Origin: Desulfurivibrio sp.
GTDB lineage: Bacteria; Desulfobacterota; Desulfobulbia; Desulfobulbales; SURF-16
Length of the DNA stretch: 64,000 nt
Assembly (NCBI GenBank): GCA_003605035.1
Contig: QZKJ01000103.1
Span: 31,217-95,216, forward strand
Direction of reading: 5' to 3'
Positions within the stretch are counted from its first letter, which is position 1; each line of letters begins with the position of its first letter. The notes under the pieces are model-generated. The model worked only from the letters and a program-made list of their open reading frames with translations, searched no databases and was not told where the DNA came from. Both the position numbers and the translations under genes were made by a program. This document shows positions 35,429-44,182 of the stretch, in pieces.

Positions 35429-36646
35429 CTAGAAAGACGGCATGGGCATGGCGCCCCATTTATGTTTCCCCGAGGGGATGATGATGGAAACGATGCGCTG
35501 ATCATCGGCATCCATATCAACCAGCAGCACCGGCTTTCTCGCCATCCCCAGCCTGAAGATGTCCCGGGGCCGGGCCGGATGGTCCTGGGCATCGCTTACC
35601 CGCACAAAGACAAAACGTTCAATATGGTAATCCGTCTCCACTTTACCGAGGGTTCGGAAAAAATTATAGAAAATCCGGAAAAATTTCCCCAGGCCGCCCT
35701 TGAACTTATGCTGGTGCCATTCCAGCACCTCGGGAAAGCGCTCAATAATATCCTCGGAAAAACGTCGGTCTTCGTCGGTGATGATGGCGGTCAGAAAAAA
35801 ATCACCGGGCAATACGTAGACCAGATTGGCGCCGGTCTCGCCCTGCAGAAAGGGCTTCACCTGGCTGGCGGAGGCGACTTTTTCGTATAAAGTCCGGACT
35901 TCCGCCGCCGGCCTGGGGAAAACGGGCAGCACCGTCATGTCCTCGACCTGCACCGCGGGCAGCTGTTTGATGGTGTAGTTTCTGATGCCCAGGGCCAGCC
36001 CGACGCAGCAGACCAGGCTGAGGCAGTAAACGGTGAATATCCCCAGCCATTTCGGCTGGATCCAGCCGAACAGCAGCCGGTAGATCCTGCCGCCCGGTTC
36101 ACCCGGCAGGAACATGGGGGTATCGGTCATGTACGCCTCATAGCGGCCCGGGGCCTCCTGGGTCATGCGCCACTCTTCATTGCGGGCCAGCAGGTAATAG
36201 ACAAAGAGCATGGTGACGTACATGACGAGGATGATGAAACGGGGCCAGTAGAGCAGCAGGCCAAAGCCGGAGAGGGCCAGAAACAGATACTGCGGGTGTC
36301 TGATTCTGGCATAAAAGCTCATCTGCACCACCCCCTTGCCGGTAAACCTGCCGTAGTAAAGGGGGATGGCCGCGGAAAAAAACAGCACAAGACCCACGGG
36401 CAACAGGATCTGCAGATAGGAGAGAGCCAGGATGACCGGATCGTTGGGAAAGGTCATGTGGGGCAGAAAAAATTCCGTGGTCCAGCTTAAGTAGGGCGAG
36501 GCGGAAAAGAATTCCAGCACCGGGCCGTAGACCGAGTAAAAATAGAGGGCAAACGGTGAGATCATGATGATGATCTCCACTCCGATCAGGCAATAGGCGG
36601 CAATGGTGGCAAGCAGCAGCCACCGGTGTTTTTTCGGTTGGGCCAT
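35429..36646 (-). CDS. integral-membrane methyltransferase-like protein (ICMT/PEMT type) with C-terminal extension
   Basis: The protein has 405 residues from the ATG at 36646 (GGGAAAG upstream). About five membrane segments occupy the first 230 residues. RIRHPQYLFLALSGFGLLLYW, shown here as RIRHPQYLFLA, and LARNEEWRM are the SAM-binding signatures of the isoprenylcysteine/phospholipid methyltransferase fold. After one more membrane helix comes a soluble domain of about 170 residues that I do not recognise (with TDEDRRFSEDIIERFPEVLE). The open frame continues far upstream across the opposite gene, but that part is antisense shadow. The substrate is unknown. Confidence 0.77.
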   Translation of the reverse strand: MAQPKKHRWLLLATIAAYCLIGVEIIIMISPFALYFYSVYGPVLEFFSASPYLSWTTEFFLPHMTFPNDPVILALSYLQILLPVGLVLFFSAAIPLYYGRFTGKGVVQMSFYARIRHPQYLFLALSGFGLLLYWPRFIILVMYVTMLFVYYLLARNEEWRMTQEAPGRYEAYMTDTPMFLPGEPGGRIYRLLFGWIQPKWLGIFTVYCLSLVCCVGLALGIRNYTIKQLPAVQVEDMTVLPVFPRPAAEVRTLYEKVASASQVKPFLQGETGANLVYVLPGDFFLTAIITDEDRRFSEDIIERFPEVLEWHQHKFKGGLGKFFRIFYNFFRTLGKVETDYHIERFVFVRVSDAQDHPARPRDIFRLGMARKPVLLVDMDADDQRIVSIIIPSGKHKWGAMPMPSF

Positions 36647-36793
36647 TTCTTTCCCTTTTCCTTTTTCCCTGCCCCGGGCCGGCAAGAAAGATAAGATTTG
36701 ACAGGGCCGGGACAATGGTGGTTTTATTGTGGAAACAGTATAGCATGTTATCTGTCTAGCAAGCAATTTCAGTCTTTGTGAGTAAAAGCAGTT

Positions 36794-37651
36794 ATGATCC
36801 CGGCCTATCCCCACTTTGCGGAACTTGACCTGCTGCAGCGGGCCACCATGCATCCCCTGTTTCAACAGTTGCCGGACGGCATTTCCGAGTTCACCTTTGC
36901 CAATATCTATCTGTTCAGAAACAGTCATCATTACGGGGTGTGCCGGCTGTCCGACGAATTGCTGCTCCTGGTCGGCGTTGATGCGGGCAGGCCTTTTTTC
37001 ATGCTGCCCTTCGGCCTGCCGGAGGAGACGCTGCTGCAGCAGCTGTTTAAGGACTTCGGGACCATGAAGTGCGTTTCCCTCACCCAGGCCGGGGTGCTGA
37101 CGCAGCTGGGCTGCCGGGTCAATGAGGACCGGGACAATTTTGATTATCTCTACCTGCGGACCGATCTGGCTGAGCTGAGCGGCAGGAAATTTCATAAAAA
37201 GCGTAACCAGATCAAGGCATTTGTCAATAATTATGCCTATGAGGGCAGGCCGCTGCTGGAAGAGTACCTGCCGGATGCGCTCGCGGTGCTGGATGGCTGG
37301 CGGCAGGGCCGCGATGACCCGGGTGATTTCGCCGCTGCCAAAGAGGCCCTGGAAAAGGCGGAGGAGCTGCAGCTGTGCGGCGGGGTCTACTATGTGGACA
37401 ACAGGCCGGTGGCCTATTCCCTGGGCGAGGAGCTGATGCTGGGCCGCAGTTTCGCCATTCATTTTGAAAAGGCGGTGGGCGAGTATAAGGGGCTGTGGCA
37501 GTTTGTCAATCAGGCCTTTGCCTCGATTCTGCCGGACAAGTATGAGACCATCAACCGGGAGCAGGATCTGGGCGACGAGGGGTTGCGGCATGCCAAGCTC
37601 AGCTATAAACCGGTGGATTTTGTCAAAAAATTCCGGGCCGTACTGCCTTAG
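36794..37651 (+). CDS. DUF2156-family protein (phosphatidylglycerol lysyltransferase C-terminal-like)
   Basis: A 285-residue cytoplasmic protein. It shows the DUF2156 pattern: TFANIYLFRNSHHYG early, DNFDYLYLRTDLAELSGRKFHKKRNQIK in the middle (as FHKKRNQIKAF), GGVYYVDNRPVAYSLGEEL and the C-terminal REQDLGDEGLRHAKLSYKP. This is the GNAT-like half of MprF-type aminoacyl-phospholipid synthases, but stand-alone members without the flippase have no proven role. It diverges from the methyltransferase gene to its left. Confidence 0.88.
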   Translation: MIPAYPHFAELDLLQRATMHPLFQQLPDGISEFTFANIYLFRNSHHYGVCRLSDELLLLVGVDAGRPFFMLPFGLPEETLLQQLFKDFGTMKCVSLTQAGVLTQLGCRVNEDRDNFDYLYLRTDLAELSGRKFHKKRNQIKAFVNNYAYEGRPLLEEYLPDALAVLDGWRQGRDDPGDFAAAKEALEKAEELQLCGGVYYVDNRPVAYSLGEELMLGRSFAIHFEKAVGEYKGLWQFVNQAFASILPDKYETINREQDLGDEGLRHAKLSYKPVDFVKKFRAVLP

Positions 37652-37765
37652 CCGCCAATAAAAAAAATGGGGGCTTTCCGCCGGCCAGAGGATTGACAAG
37701 CCTTTTTTCTGTATTACGTTATGACAAAAATTGCTGTAACCTTAAATATTTCCGGAGTAACTGTT

Positions 37766-38353
37766 ATGAAACGAATTGCCCTGTTTATTCCTGTTTTTCT
37801 GCTGTTGTGCCTCGGGCTCAGCGGCTGCGGCTATAATACCATCCAGCAGAATGACGAGACAGTCATTGCCGCCTGGGGTGATGTGGAGGCCGCCTATCAG
37901 CGCCGCGCCGATCTGATCCCCAATCTGGTGGAGGTGGTGAAAGGGTACGCGACCCATGAAAAGGAGACGCTCACCGCGGTTACCGAAGCCCGGGCCAAGG
38001 TGGGTCAGTTGAAACTCGGCAGCGATGTCATCAACAGTCCGGAAGCCCTGGCCCAGTTCCAGAGCGCCCAGGGCGGCTTAACCTCGGCCCTGTCCCGGCT
38101 GATGGTGGTGGTGGAGCAGTATCCTGACCTCAAGGCCAACCAGAATTTCCGGGACCTGCAGCACCAGCTGGAGGGCACGGAAAACCGGATCAACGTGGCC
38201 CGGGTCCGCTATAACGAAGCCGTGCGGGTATTCAATACCTCGATCCGCACCTTTCCCAATAATCTGACCAATAATTTCCTGCTGAAACTGCCGCGCCGCG
38301 AACCGTTCAAGGCCGAGGCAGGGGCTGAGACCGCCCCCAAGGTGAAATTTTAA
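37766..38353 (+). CDS. lemA: LemA family lipoprotein
   Basis: The protein has 195 residues starting at the ATG at 37766, nine bases after GGAG; an in-frame ATG at 37721 has no ribosome site. The signal peptide ends in a lipobox LSGC, which is less usual for LemA (commonly membrane-anchored). The LemA core is clear: VEAAYQRRADLIPNLVEVVKGY (as RRADLIPNLVEVV) and RVRYNEAVRVFNTSIRTFPNN. Two TPM-domain genes follow, the standard LemA neighbourhood; the complex has no agreed function. Confidence 0.93.
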   Translation: MKRIALFIPVFLLLCLGLSGCGYNTIQQNDETVIAAWGDVEAAYQRRADLIPNLVEVVKGYATHEKETLTAVTEARAKVGQLKLGSDVINSPEALAQFQSAQGGLTSALSRLMVVVEQYPDLKANQNFRDLQHQLEGTENRINVARVRYNEAVRVFNTSIRTFPNNLTNNFLLKLPRREPFKAEAGAETAPKVKF

Positions 38354-38381
38354 GGCTGGTTGACAACTCGGGGAAATATCA

Positions 38382-39272
38382 TTGGGTTCAATCGCACAAT
38401 ACCTGCGCCGATGGCGACGGGCTGCCTCTCTGCTGCTCGTGGCCTGCATCATTGGTCCGGTCAGTCTTGCCCTTGCCCTGGATGTGCCCCCGTACAAAGG
38501 TTATGTCAACGACTATGCCGACATGATCTCGGCCCAGGAGGAGGTGAAGCTTGAGCGGGCCCTGCAGTCGTTTGAGCTGACCGATTCCACCCAGGTAGCG
38601 ATCCTGACCATTGCCTCGCTTGAGGGAGATTCTCTGGAGGATTTCAGCATCAGGACGGTGGACCAATGGCGGATCGGCCAGAAGGGCAGGGACAACGGCG
38701 TGCTGCTCCTGGTCAGCAAGGACGACAGAAAGATCAGGATCGAGGTGGGCCGCGGGCTGGAGCCGGTGCTGACCGACCTGCTGAGCGGCCGCATTGTTGA
38801 CAGCGTCATCAGCCCCTATTTCAAGCGCGGCAGCTTTGATCAGGGTTTTGAGGCCGGGGTGGCGGCGATTGTCCAGGCCACCCGGGGTGAATTCAAGGCG
38901 GACCGCCGGGGGAACAGGGTAAGGCGGGGTGATGAGCCGCCGCCGCTGCTTTTTCAGTTTCTTTTTTTCGGGCTGTTCCTGGTTGCCTTCCTGGGCAGAA
39001 TCTGGCGGCCGCTCGGGGTGATCGGCGGGGCGGTACTTTTCCCGCTGGCCTTTCTTTTCGGCCTGCTGCCCTTCAGCTTTCTGCTGCTGCTTCTGCTGAT
39101 CCCGGCCGGCGCCTTTGGCGGCTGGCTGCTGCCGTTTTTCCTGGCCGGCATGCTGCGGGGCGGCGGCATGGGCTACTATGGCGGCGGACACGGCGGCGGT
39201 TTTGGCGGCGGCGGGTTCGGTGGTTTTGGTGGAGGGAGTTTTGGCGGCGGCGGCGCTTCAGGGAGCTGGTGA
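38382..39272 (+). CDS. TPM-domain membrane protein (YgcG type)
   Basis: A 296-residue protein starting at TTG 38382, with GGGGAAA six bases upstream. It has a signal peptide, a TPM phosphatase-fold domain (about 40-170; YVNDYADMISA, then DNGVLLLVSKDDRKIRIEVGRGLE as VLLLVSKDDRKIRIEVG), hydrophobic helices (about 190-265) and a Gly-rich tail (GGGFGGGGFGGFGGG) typical of YgcG proteins. It is co-transcribed with lemA and the next TPM gene. Confidence 0.92.
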   Translation: MGSIAQYLRRWRRAASLLLVACIIGPVSLALALDVPPYKGYVNDYADMISAQEEVKLERALQSFELTDSTQVAILTIASLEGDSLEDFSIRTVDQWRIGQKGRDNGVLLLVSKDDRKIRIEVGRGLEPVLTDLLSGRIVDSVISPYFKRGSFDQGFEAGVAAIVQATRGEFKADRRGNRVRRGDEPPPLLFQFLFFGLFLVAFLGRIWRPLGVIGGAVLFPLAFLFGLLPFSFLLLLLLIPAGAFGGWLLPFFLAGMLRGGGMGYYGGGHGGGFGGGGFGGFGGGSFGGGGASGSW

Positions 39273-39274
39273 TC

Positions 39275-39907
39275 ATGAAGGCGGATACTTTTTTTACGGA
39301 AGCTGACCAAAAGAGGATCGTCGAGGCGGTGCGCGAGGTGGAGCGCAGAACGGCCGGCGAGATTGCGGTGATGGTGGTCGATCAGAGCGACGCCTATCCC
39401 GAAGGCCAGCTGCTGGCCGGCGGGGTGCTGGGCAGCCTGCTGGCCCTGGCCGCCACCGAGCTGTTCTGGGCCGGATCCTTATGGGTGTTTGTGGTGTCCG
39501 CCCTGGCGCTGACCGCCCTGTGCGGCTGGCTGGCGCACTATCTGCCCGAGGTCAAAAGAATTTTTACCCCCAATGACCGGCTGGAACTGCAGGTGCGGGA
39601 CCGGGCCGTGGCCGCCTTTTATGAAAAGGGACTGTACAGGACCCGGGAGGAGAGCGGCGTGCTTTTTTTTATCTCCCTTTTTGAGCGCAAGGTGTGGGTG
39701 CTGGCTGACAGAGGCATCTATGCCAAAATCCAGCAGGAGACCCTGCAGGCCTATGCCCGCGATATTGCCGCCGGCATCAAGAGCGGCAAGGCCGCCGACA
39801 TGCTGTGCCGGGCGATTCTTGATGCGGGAGAACTGCTGGCCCGCCATTTTCCGGTCAGGGCCGATGACGCCAATGAGCTCGCCGACAAGGTCATCATCGG
39901 CCAATAA
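39275..39907 (+). CDS. TPM-domain membrane protein, second copy
   Basis: The protein has 210 residues from the ATG at 39275, nine bases after GGGAG; a GTG at 39269 overlaps the previous stop. The N-terminal TPM half (RTAGEIAVMVVDQSD) is interrupted by two membrane helices (about 45-90), then continues as RDRAVAAFYEKGLYRTREESGVLFFISLFERKVWVLAD (visible as GVLFFISLFERKVWVLAD). Ends in the typical DAGELLARHFP. Third gene of the lemA cluster. Confidence 0.88.
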   Translation: MKADTFFTEADQKRIVEAVREVERRTAGEIAVMVVDQSDAYPEGQLLAGGVLGSLLALAATELFWAGSLWVFVVSALALTALCGWLAHYLPEVKRIFTPNDRLELQVRDRAVAAFYEKGLYRTREESGVLFFISLFERKVWVLADRGIYAKIQQETLQAYARDIAAGIKSGKAADMLCRAILDAGELLARHFPVRADDANELADKVIIGQ

Positions 39908-40030
39908 GCGGGTGGATAAATTCGCGGCCCCACATTTTCAATGTAATTTCAGCAGCTATCTGTTATTGATGCAGGGAGACAAAAAATAGACCTGCTTGCC
40001 CTCTGACCAACATCCACACCCCGAATCGCC

Positions 40031-41377
40031 ATGGACGAAAAAAAATTGCAGGCGGAACTGCAGCACCAGGTCCGCAGCAGCCTGCTGCCGCTCTTTAACC
40101 GTTACCGGCTCGATTACTCCGACCTGGAGTCGGTGCTCAAGTGGAAGCCGATCGTGCTCATCATCGGCAATTATTCCTCCGGCAAGTCCACCCTGATCAA
40201 CGAAATCATCGGCCAGAACATCCAGCGCACCGGGCAGGCCCCCACGGATGATTCCTTTACCATCCTCACCGCCCACGGCCGGGAGGATGGCGAAAAAGAG
40301 GTGCCAGGCGCCACCCTGGTCAATGATGAAACCCTGCCTTTCGGCCGTTTCAAGTCCTTGGGCGAACAGTTTATCGCCCATTTCCGTTTGAAAAAGGTTG
40401 ATGTCCCCTTCCTGGAGAATATGGCCTTGATCGACAGCCCGGGCATGCTGGACGCGGTCACGGAAAAGGACCGCGGCTATGACTACCTGGCTGCGCTGGG
40501 GGAGTTCGCCAAACTGGCCGACCTGGTGGTGCTCATGTTCGATCCGCACAAGGCCGGCACCATCAGCGAGACCTACACCGCCATCCGCAGTACCCTGCCC
40601 GATACGGCCGGCGAAGACCGGATCGTCTTTGTCATGAGCCGCATCGATGAGTGTGACAACCTGTCTGATCTGGTCAGATCGTACGGCACCCTGTGCTGGA
40701 ACCTTTCCCAGATGACGGGCCGCAAGGATATCCCCACCATTTATGTCACCTATGCCCCGGGGGCGGCGGAGCCGTCGGAAATCCTCTCGGTCTGGCGGGA
40801 GGAGCGGGAGCAGCTGAAAAAGAAGATTCTGTCCGCCCCGGGATTCCGGGTCAACCATATCCTGCAGGACATCGACCGGCAGGTCAATGAGCTGCTGCTG
40901 GTCTGCGAGGCGATGAACACCTTCAGCAGCATGGGCAGGACCATGCTGGCCGGGGTCGGCAAGTTTACCCTGGTGGCGGGAGTGGCCGCCTTTTTTCTCA
41001 CCGGTCCCATCCTCAGGGAGCTGACCGGCGTGCCCAATGAGTCGCTGATTGGCGCGCTGCTGCAGGGCACGATCAGTCCGCAGCACCTGTTGCTTCCCGT
41101 AACCGGGGTGGCGGTGGTCTGCTTTCTCGCCTGGCTCTGGCTCAGCCGCTGGAGTTTTCCGCGGCTGGTGCGGAAATGCCAGGCCCGCCGGGCCGGACTT
41201 GTCAATCTGGACAGCAGCTACAAGAAAAATCTGTGGAGCAAGGTCGAGAGCAAGGTCGGCGCCCTGCTGTCCCGGGCCGGATTAGCCGACCTCGGTGGTG
41301 TGCATAACCGGAATCTGGTCAAGATAAGGCGATTTCTTGCCAGGGATCTGCAGGACTACTATAGCCAGATTAGGTAA
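40031..41377 (+). CDS. dynamin-like GTPase, membrane-associated
   Basis: A 448-residue protein with G1 GNYSSGKST (residues 46-54), a switch Thr in APTDDSF, G3 DSPG and G4 SRID. The GxxSSGKST and APTDDSF pattern resembles EHD/dynamin-family GTPases. Two hydrophobic hairpin segments lie at about 310-375, then a short helical tail. Likely acts at the inner face of the cytoplasmic membrane in membrane remodelling; the specific role is unknown. Its own gene stands alone, 123 bp after the TPM gene. Confidence 0.85.
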   Translation: MDEKKLQAELQHQVRSSLLPLFNRYRLDYSDLESVLKWKPIVLIIGNYSSGKSTLINEIIGQNIQRTGQAPTDDSFTILTAHGREDGEKEVPGATLVNDETLPFGRFKSLGEQFIAHFRLKKVDVPFLENMALIDSPGMLDAVTEKDRGYDYLAALGEFAKLADLVVLMFDPHKAGTISETYTAIRSTLPDTAGEDRIVFVMSRIDECDNLSDLVRSYGTLCWNLSQMTGRKDIPTIYVTYAPGAAEPSEILSVWREEREQLKKKILSAPGFRVNHILQDIDRQVNELLLVCEAMNTFSSMGRTMLAGVGKFTLVAGVAAFFLTGPILRELTGVPNESLIGALLQGTISPQHLLLPVTGVAVVCFLAWLWLSRWSFPRLVRKCQARRAGLVNLDSSYKKNLWSKVESKVGALLSRAGLADLGGVHNRNLVKIRRFLARDLQDYYSQIR

Positions 41378-41511
41378 AACTACGGTATTTGCTGGTTAAG
41401 ATTATACTATTCTGTGGTTATTTTGAGCGGCATAACCTATTGATTTAAAAAGTATTGTTAAAAAATGAATGAGTAATCATGCATAAAATGAAAAAATCGC
41501 GGTTTGCATTC

Positions 41512-41540
41512 TTGACAAATAGAAGAGCATCGGTTATTTA
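41512..41540 (+). promoter_or_regulatory. sigma70-type promoter of dsrC
   Basis: TTGACA (41512-41517), a 17-bp spacer and TATTTA (41535-41540). The surrounding 200 bp are distinctly AT-rich. The predicted leader is about 75 bases, ending in a very strong AAAGGAGG ribosome site. Confidence 0.65.
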
Positions 41541-41625
41541 CCATTTTTATCAGAGAAGGTAAGGTAATCTTGCTAAGAGCAACTGTCATTAGCAATTTGA
41601 ATTAATCTCGCAAAGGAGGAATCAC

Positions 41626-41946
41626 ATGGCAATTATTGAACATGCAGGGAATTCTTACGATGTTGACGAGGACGGCTTCCTCACAAAAGGTATGGAAGAG
41701 TGGAATCAGGGTTGGGTTGAGTATGTAAAAGGCCTCGAAGGCATCAGCGATCTGACCGACGAGCACTGGAAAGTTATCAACGCTCTGCAGGATTACTACA
41801 AGAAAAACGGTATTGCTCCGATGGTTCGTATTCTTTCCAAAACCACAGGCTTCCCGCTGAAGAGAATTTACGAGCTGTTCCCCTCAGGACCTGGTAAAGG
41901 AGCATGTAAAATGGCTGGTCTGCCGAAACCGACCGGTTGTGTATGA
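41626..41946 (+). CDS. dsrC: DsrC, sulfur-carrier subunit of dissimilatory sulfite reduction
   Basis: The 106-residue protein is a full-length DsrC. Its C-terminal arm (ACKMAGLPKPTGCV) has both redox cysteines, Cys94 and the penultimate Cys105, so it is the true DsrC that carries the sulfite-derived sulfur as a trisulfide and delivers it to the DsrMKJOP membrane complex, rather than a TusE- or RspA-like relative. The ELFPSGPGKGACK loop is also canonical. It is monocistronic, with its own promoter, an AAAGGAGG ribosome site and a terminator, and stands apart from any dsrAB, as is common in sulfate reducers. Confidence 0.98.
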   Translation: MAIIEHAGNSYDVDEDGFLTKGMEEWNQGWVEYVKGLEGISDLTDEHWKVINALQDYYKKNGIAPMVRILSKTTGFPLKRIYELFPSGPGKGACKMAGLPKPTGCV

Positions 41947-41990
41947 TGCTTTTATAAGCTGAAGCTGTCTTTCAGCAGGCAGTTTTGCAA

Positions 41991-42027
41991 GGAGGTTGTG
42001 GATCTGATTCCGCTGCCTCCTTTTTTT
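41991..42027 (+). terminator. intrinsic terminator of dsrC
   Basis: GGAGG (41991-41995) pairs with CCTCC (42016-42020), with a second inner GGA/TCC pairing, and is followed by seven T. It also lies just beyond the 3' end of the convergent ATP-grasp gene. Confidence 0.7.
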
Positions 42028-42036
42028 ATGGAAAAT

Positions 42037-42804
42037 TCACCGGCTGTGGAGAAAATCCCGGTGGATTGCCGCCACCCTCCCGGTGTATTCAGCCGGGTTG
42101 ATTTTTGCTCCCCGGATGCCCCCGCGTAAATTGACCTCGGCCAGAAAAGTTTTTCCGCCTGCCACAATCATCAGATCAATATGGGCGTAAGGAAACCTGC
42201 CCCTGGCCATGACCTGCCGGCAGAGATCAAGCTGCTCCCCGCTTAATTCACAGGGACTGCTCTGCCCGCCGCAGTGCAGATTGTTTCTGAAATTGTCCGG
42301 GTTGTGCCGGGCGTAGGATTCACGATAATCGCCAAGCATAATGACGCGGATGTCCCGGCTGTTGTCGGCAAATGGCTGGATAACAAAGGGGAAGGACAGT
42401 GAACCCAGGGTGGCGTGGGTGAAAACATCCTCCACGTCATGCCACAGGTGGATGCCCATGCCGGCGTTTTTCCGGTCAAGCTTGGTCACCACCCTGCTGA
42501 TCCCGTTTTTCTGATAGAGATTGACTGTCTCCAGCATGTCGTGCTGGTCATGGACGGCCACGGTCAGGGGCAGCATCTCTCCGGCAAAAAGGTGGGCCTG
42601 CATTACTTTTGAGCGGCTCAGCTGCTGGCTGAGCGCCGAGGGAAAGAGAATAATGCCCCGCTCAACCAGATCGAGGAGCAGATGCTCCTCGCTTGTCTTG
42701 AGGCGCAACCGGCCGATAAAGATATCGCCGCTGGCCAGGTTGTGATATTGTTGGCGCAGAATCTGGTTGGTGGTAATAATGCGGGGGGACGGGGCAGGGC
42801 GCAT
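42037..42804 (-). CDS. ATP-grasp (RimK-like) protein
   Basis: A 255-residue protein starting with an ATG that overlaps the upstream stop as TAATG. ATP-grasp features: VVTKLDRKNAGMGIHLW (ATP lysine region and small loop), FPFVIQPFADNSRDIRVIML (visible as IQPFADNSRDIRVIMLGD), and FLAEVNLRGGIRGAKI with the metal-binding Glu and Asn. RimK-like enzymes ligate amino acids to a carboxylate; the substrate is unknown. It is coupled to a small zinc-ribbon protein, which might be its partner or target. Confidence 0.83.
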   Translation of the reverse strand: MRPAPSPRIITTNQILRQQYHNLASGDIFIGRLRLKTSEEHLLLDLVERGIILFPSALSQQLSRSKVMQAHLFAGEMLPLTVAVHDQHDMLETVNLYQKNGISRVVTKLDRKNAGMGIHLWHDVEDVFTHATLGSLSFPFVIQPFADNSRDIRVIMLGDYRESYARHNPDNFRNNLHCGGQSSPCELSGEQLDLCRQVMARGRFPYAHIDLMIVAGGKTFLAEVNLRGGIRGAKINPAEYTGRVAAIHRDFLHSR

Positions 42805-43079
42805 TAAAAGAGCATTTCCACAAAACGCTGGTGGAAGCGGGTAAGGTCGGCGTTGCATTCTCCGCAGAAAAAGCGGATTTCTCCGAGTATCTGGGACTCA
42901 TCACCATCCTGACTGAAGCTGCTGTCTTCGTTTTGCACATAATGGGTCGTCAGGATAACCCCATCGGCAACTTCAACAAAATCTCTGTCATTTCCACATG
43001 TTGGACAGGTAAGTCGCATTCCCGGGCTGGGAGTGCGATGACTGCGTGACTTCGTGTCTGCAGGAGTATCCACGTTCAT
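42804..43079 (-). CDS. small zinc-ribbon-like protein
   Basis: A 91-residue protein with CPTCGN near residue 25 and CGEC near residue 73, a spaced pair of CxxC knuckles that could bind one zinc. No signal peptide. An excellent AAAGGAGGAA ribosome site precedes the ATG. Its stop overlaps the ATP-grasp start (TAATG), so the two proteins are made together. I do not know a family name. Confidence 0.78.
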   Translation of the reverse strand: MNVDTPADTKSRSHRTPSPGMRLTCPTCGNDRDFVEVADGVILTTHYVQNEDSSFSQDGDESQILGEIRFFCGECNADLTRFHQRFVEMLF

Positions 43080-43318
43080 TTCCTCCTTTGAAAAAGAAGT
43101 TTATACTACGCGAGGCAGGGCGATTTGTCAATCAGCGAAAGCCGCTTAAGGGCGGCGCGCACCGAATTTTTGCCCTGGGCCTCAGCGGGGTCCAGCCGCC
43201 TTTCATCCCTGATGATTTTTATCGCCAAGATTTGTTCCAGCGGGTACATTAGCGGGGAGTAAATTCCCCTTTCCCTGTTAATTTTGCGGCAAAGAATCCC
43301 AGAAAAACGGATACGGAC

Positions 43319-43912
43319 ATGGCTGAAATACGAAGCACTCTTGAAATGGTTCTGGAGCGGGCCGCCCGCATGGAGGCAAAGGCCTCCGCTGACCTGGTTT
43401 CGCAGGAAAAAGAAAAGGATGGCATGCGGCTTGCCGCCGGCTATCTGCGCGGTGAACAGGTTGATCTGCCCGGCGCCCTGGCAAAATGTTCTGCAGAAGA
43501 GCTGCCCCTTCTGAAAAAAGGCATGGTGACCGCCCTGCTCCGCAATATTGTGCTGCCCAGAAAGGCGGATGAGGCGCCGGCCGGGGAAAAAGCCATGCAG
43601 GCCCTGCTGGAAATCGGCCGGAGCAAGGGTGAACTGGTGCAGGTGTTTACGGAGATGAAATCGATCCTGGAGCGCTATCTGTCCCACAAGGAGCAGTTGA
43701 AAAAGCAGCTGGAAGAGCAGTTCGCCCAGCAGATGCAGCTGATGGAAAAGAGCCTGGCTCAGCAGACTGGCATGAAAATGAAGCTGCAGCCATCCCAGCA
43801 TCCCAAATTTGCCGAGGAGTGGCAGAGAATTCTGGTGGAACTCAATGATCAGTACGGCCGGGCGGTTGAGCAGTATAAAGAGTTCATCGCCAAGCAGCTC
43901 ACCACGGCCTGA
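43319..43912 (+). CDS. hypothetical coiled-coil protein
   Basis: A 197-residue soluble protein, strongly helical and rich in Glu, Gln, Lys and Met. The central part (about 115-160) has a coiled-coil heptad character (KEQLKKQLEEQFAQQMQLME). No cysteine cluster, signal peptide or membrane segment is seen. I recognise no characterised family. A small downstream gene on the same strand may be co-transcribed. Confidence 0.7.
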   Translation: MAEIRSTLEMVLERAARMEAKASADLVSQEKEKDGMRLAAGYLRGEQVDLPGALAKCSAEELPLLKKGMVTALLRNIVLPRKADEAPAGEKAMQALLEIGRSKGELVQVFTEMKSILERYLSHKEQLKKQLEEQFAQQMQLMEKSLAQQTGMKMKLQPSQHPKFAEEWQRILVELNDQYGRAVEQYKEFIAKQLTTA

Positions 43913-43936
43913 AGCAGGCATCCCGTTGTGCCCGGC

Positions 43937-44182
43937 ATGAAAATCACCCTGCGCCTCGAGGCGGATGACGAAGCGTCGGCCTGCAACTGGCCGGCGGTGC
44001 AAGAAGCGGTGCGGCGCTGGGCCGCAGGCCAGGCTGCGTCACCGCCTGCCTGCTCTTTTTCAGGGCCGCGGCGCCGGGAATTGACCCTTGACCTGCAGAC
44101 CGCGGATCTGCTTAGCGCCATAAGGCAGCTGCACGAAGAGCTTTATGACCGCGAGGTGAATTTTACCGTATCAGTGGACTGA
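43937..44182 (+). CDS. small hypothetical protein
   Basis: The protein has 81 residues from the ATG at 43937 (a GTG at 43928 is possible; neither has a good ribosome site). It begins with an alternating strand-like MKITLRLEADDE and ends LHEELYDREVNFTVSVD. Its last 12 bases overlap the 3' end of the convergent hydrogenase large-subunit gene. Unknown function. Confidence 0.55.
   Translation: MKITLRLEADDEASACNWPAVQEAVRRWAAGQAASPPACSFSGPRRRELTLDLQTADLLSAIRQLHEELYDREVNFTVSVD

Noticed and set aside
36647..37699. N-terminal extension of the minus-strand methyltransferase frame (to 756 residues)
   Set aside because: The extension lies wholly antisense to the DUF2156 gene and the upstream gap, and a good ribosome site plus ATG at 36646 explains the start.
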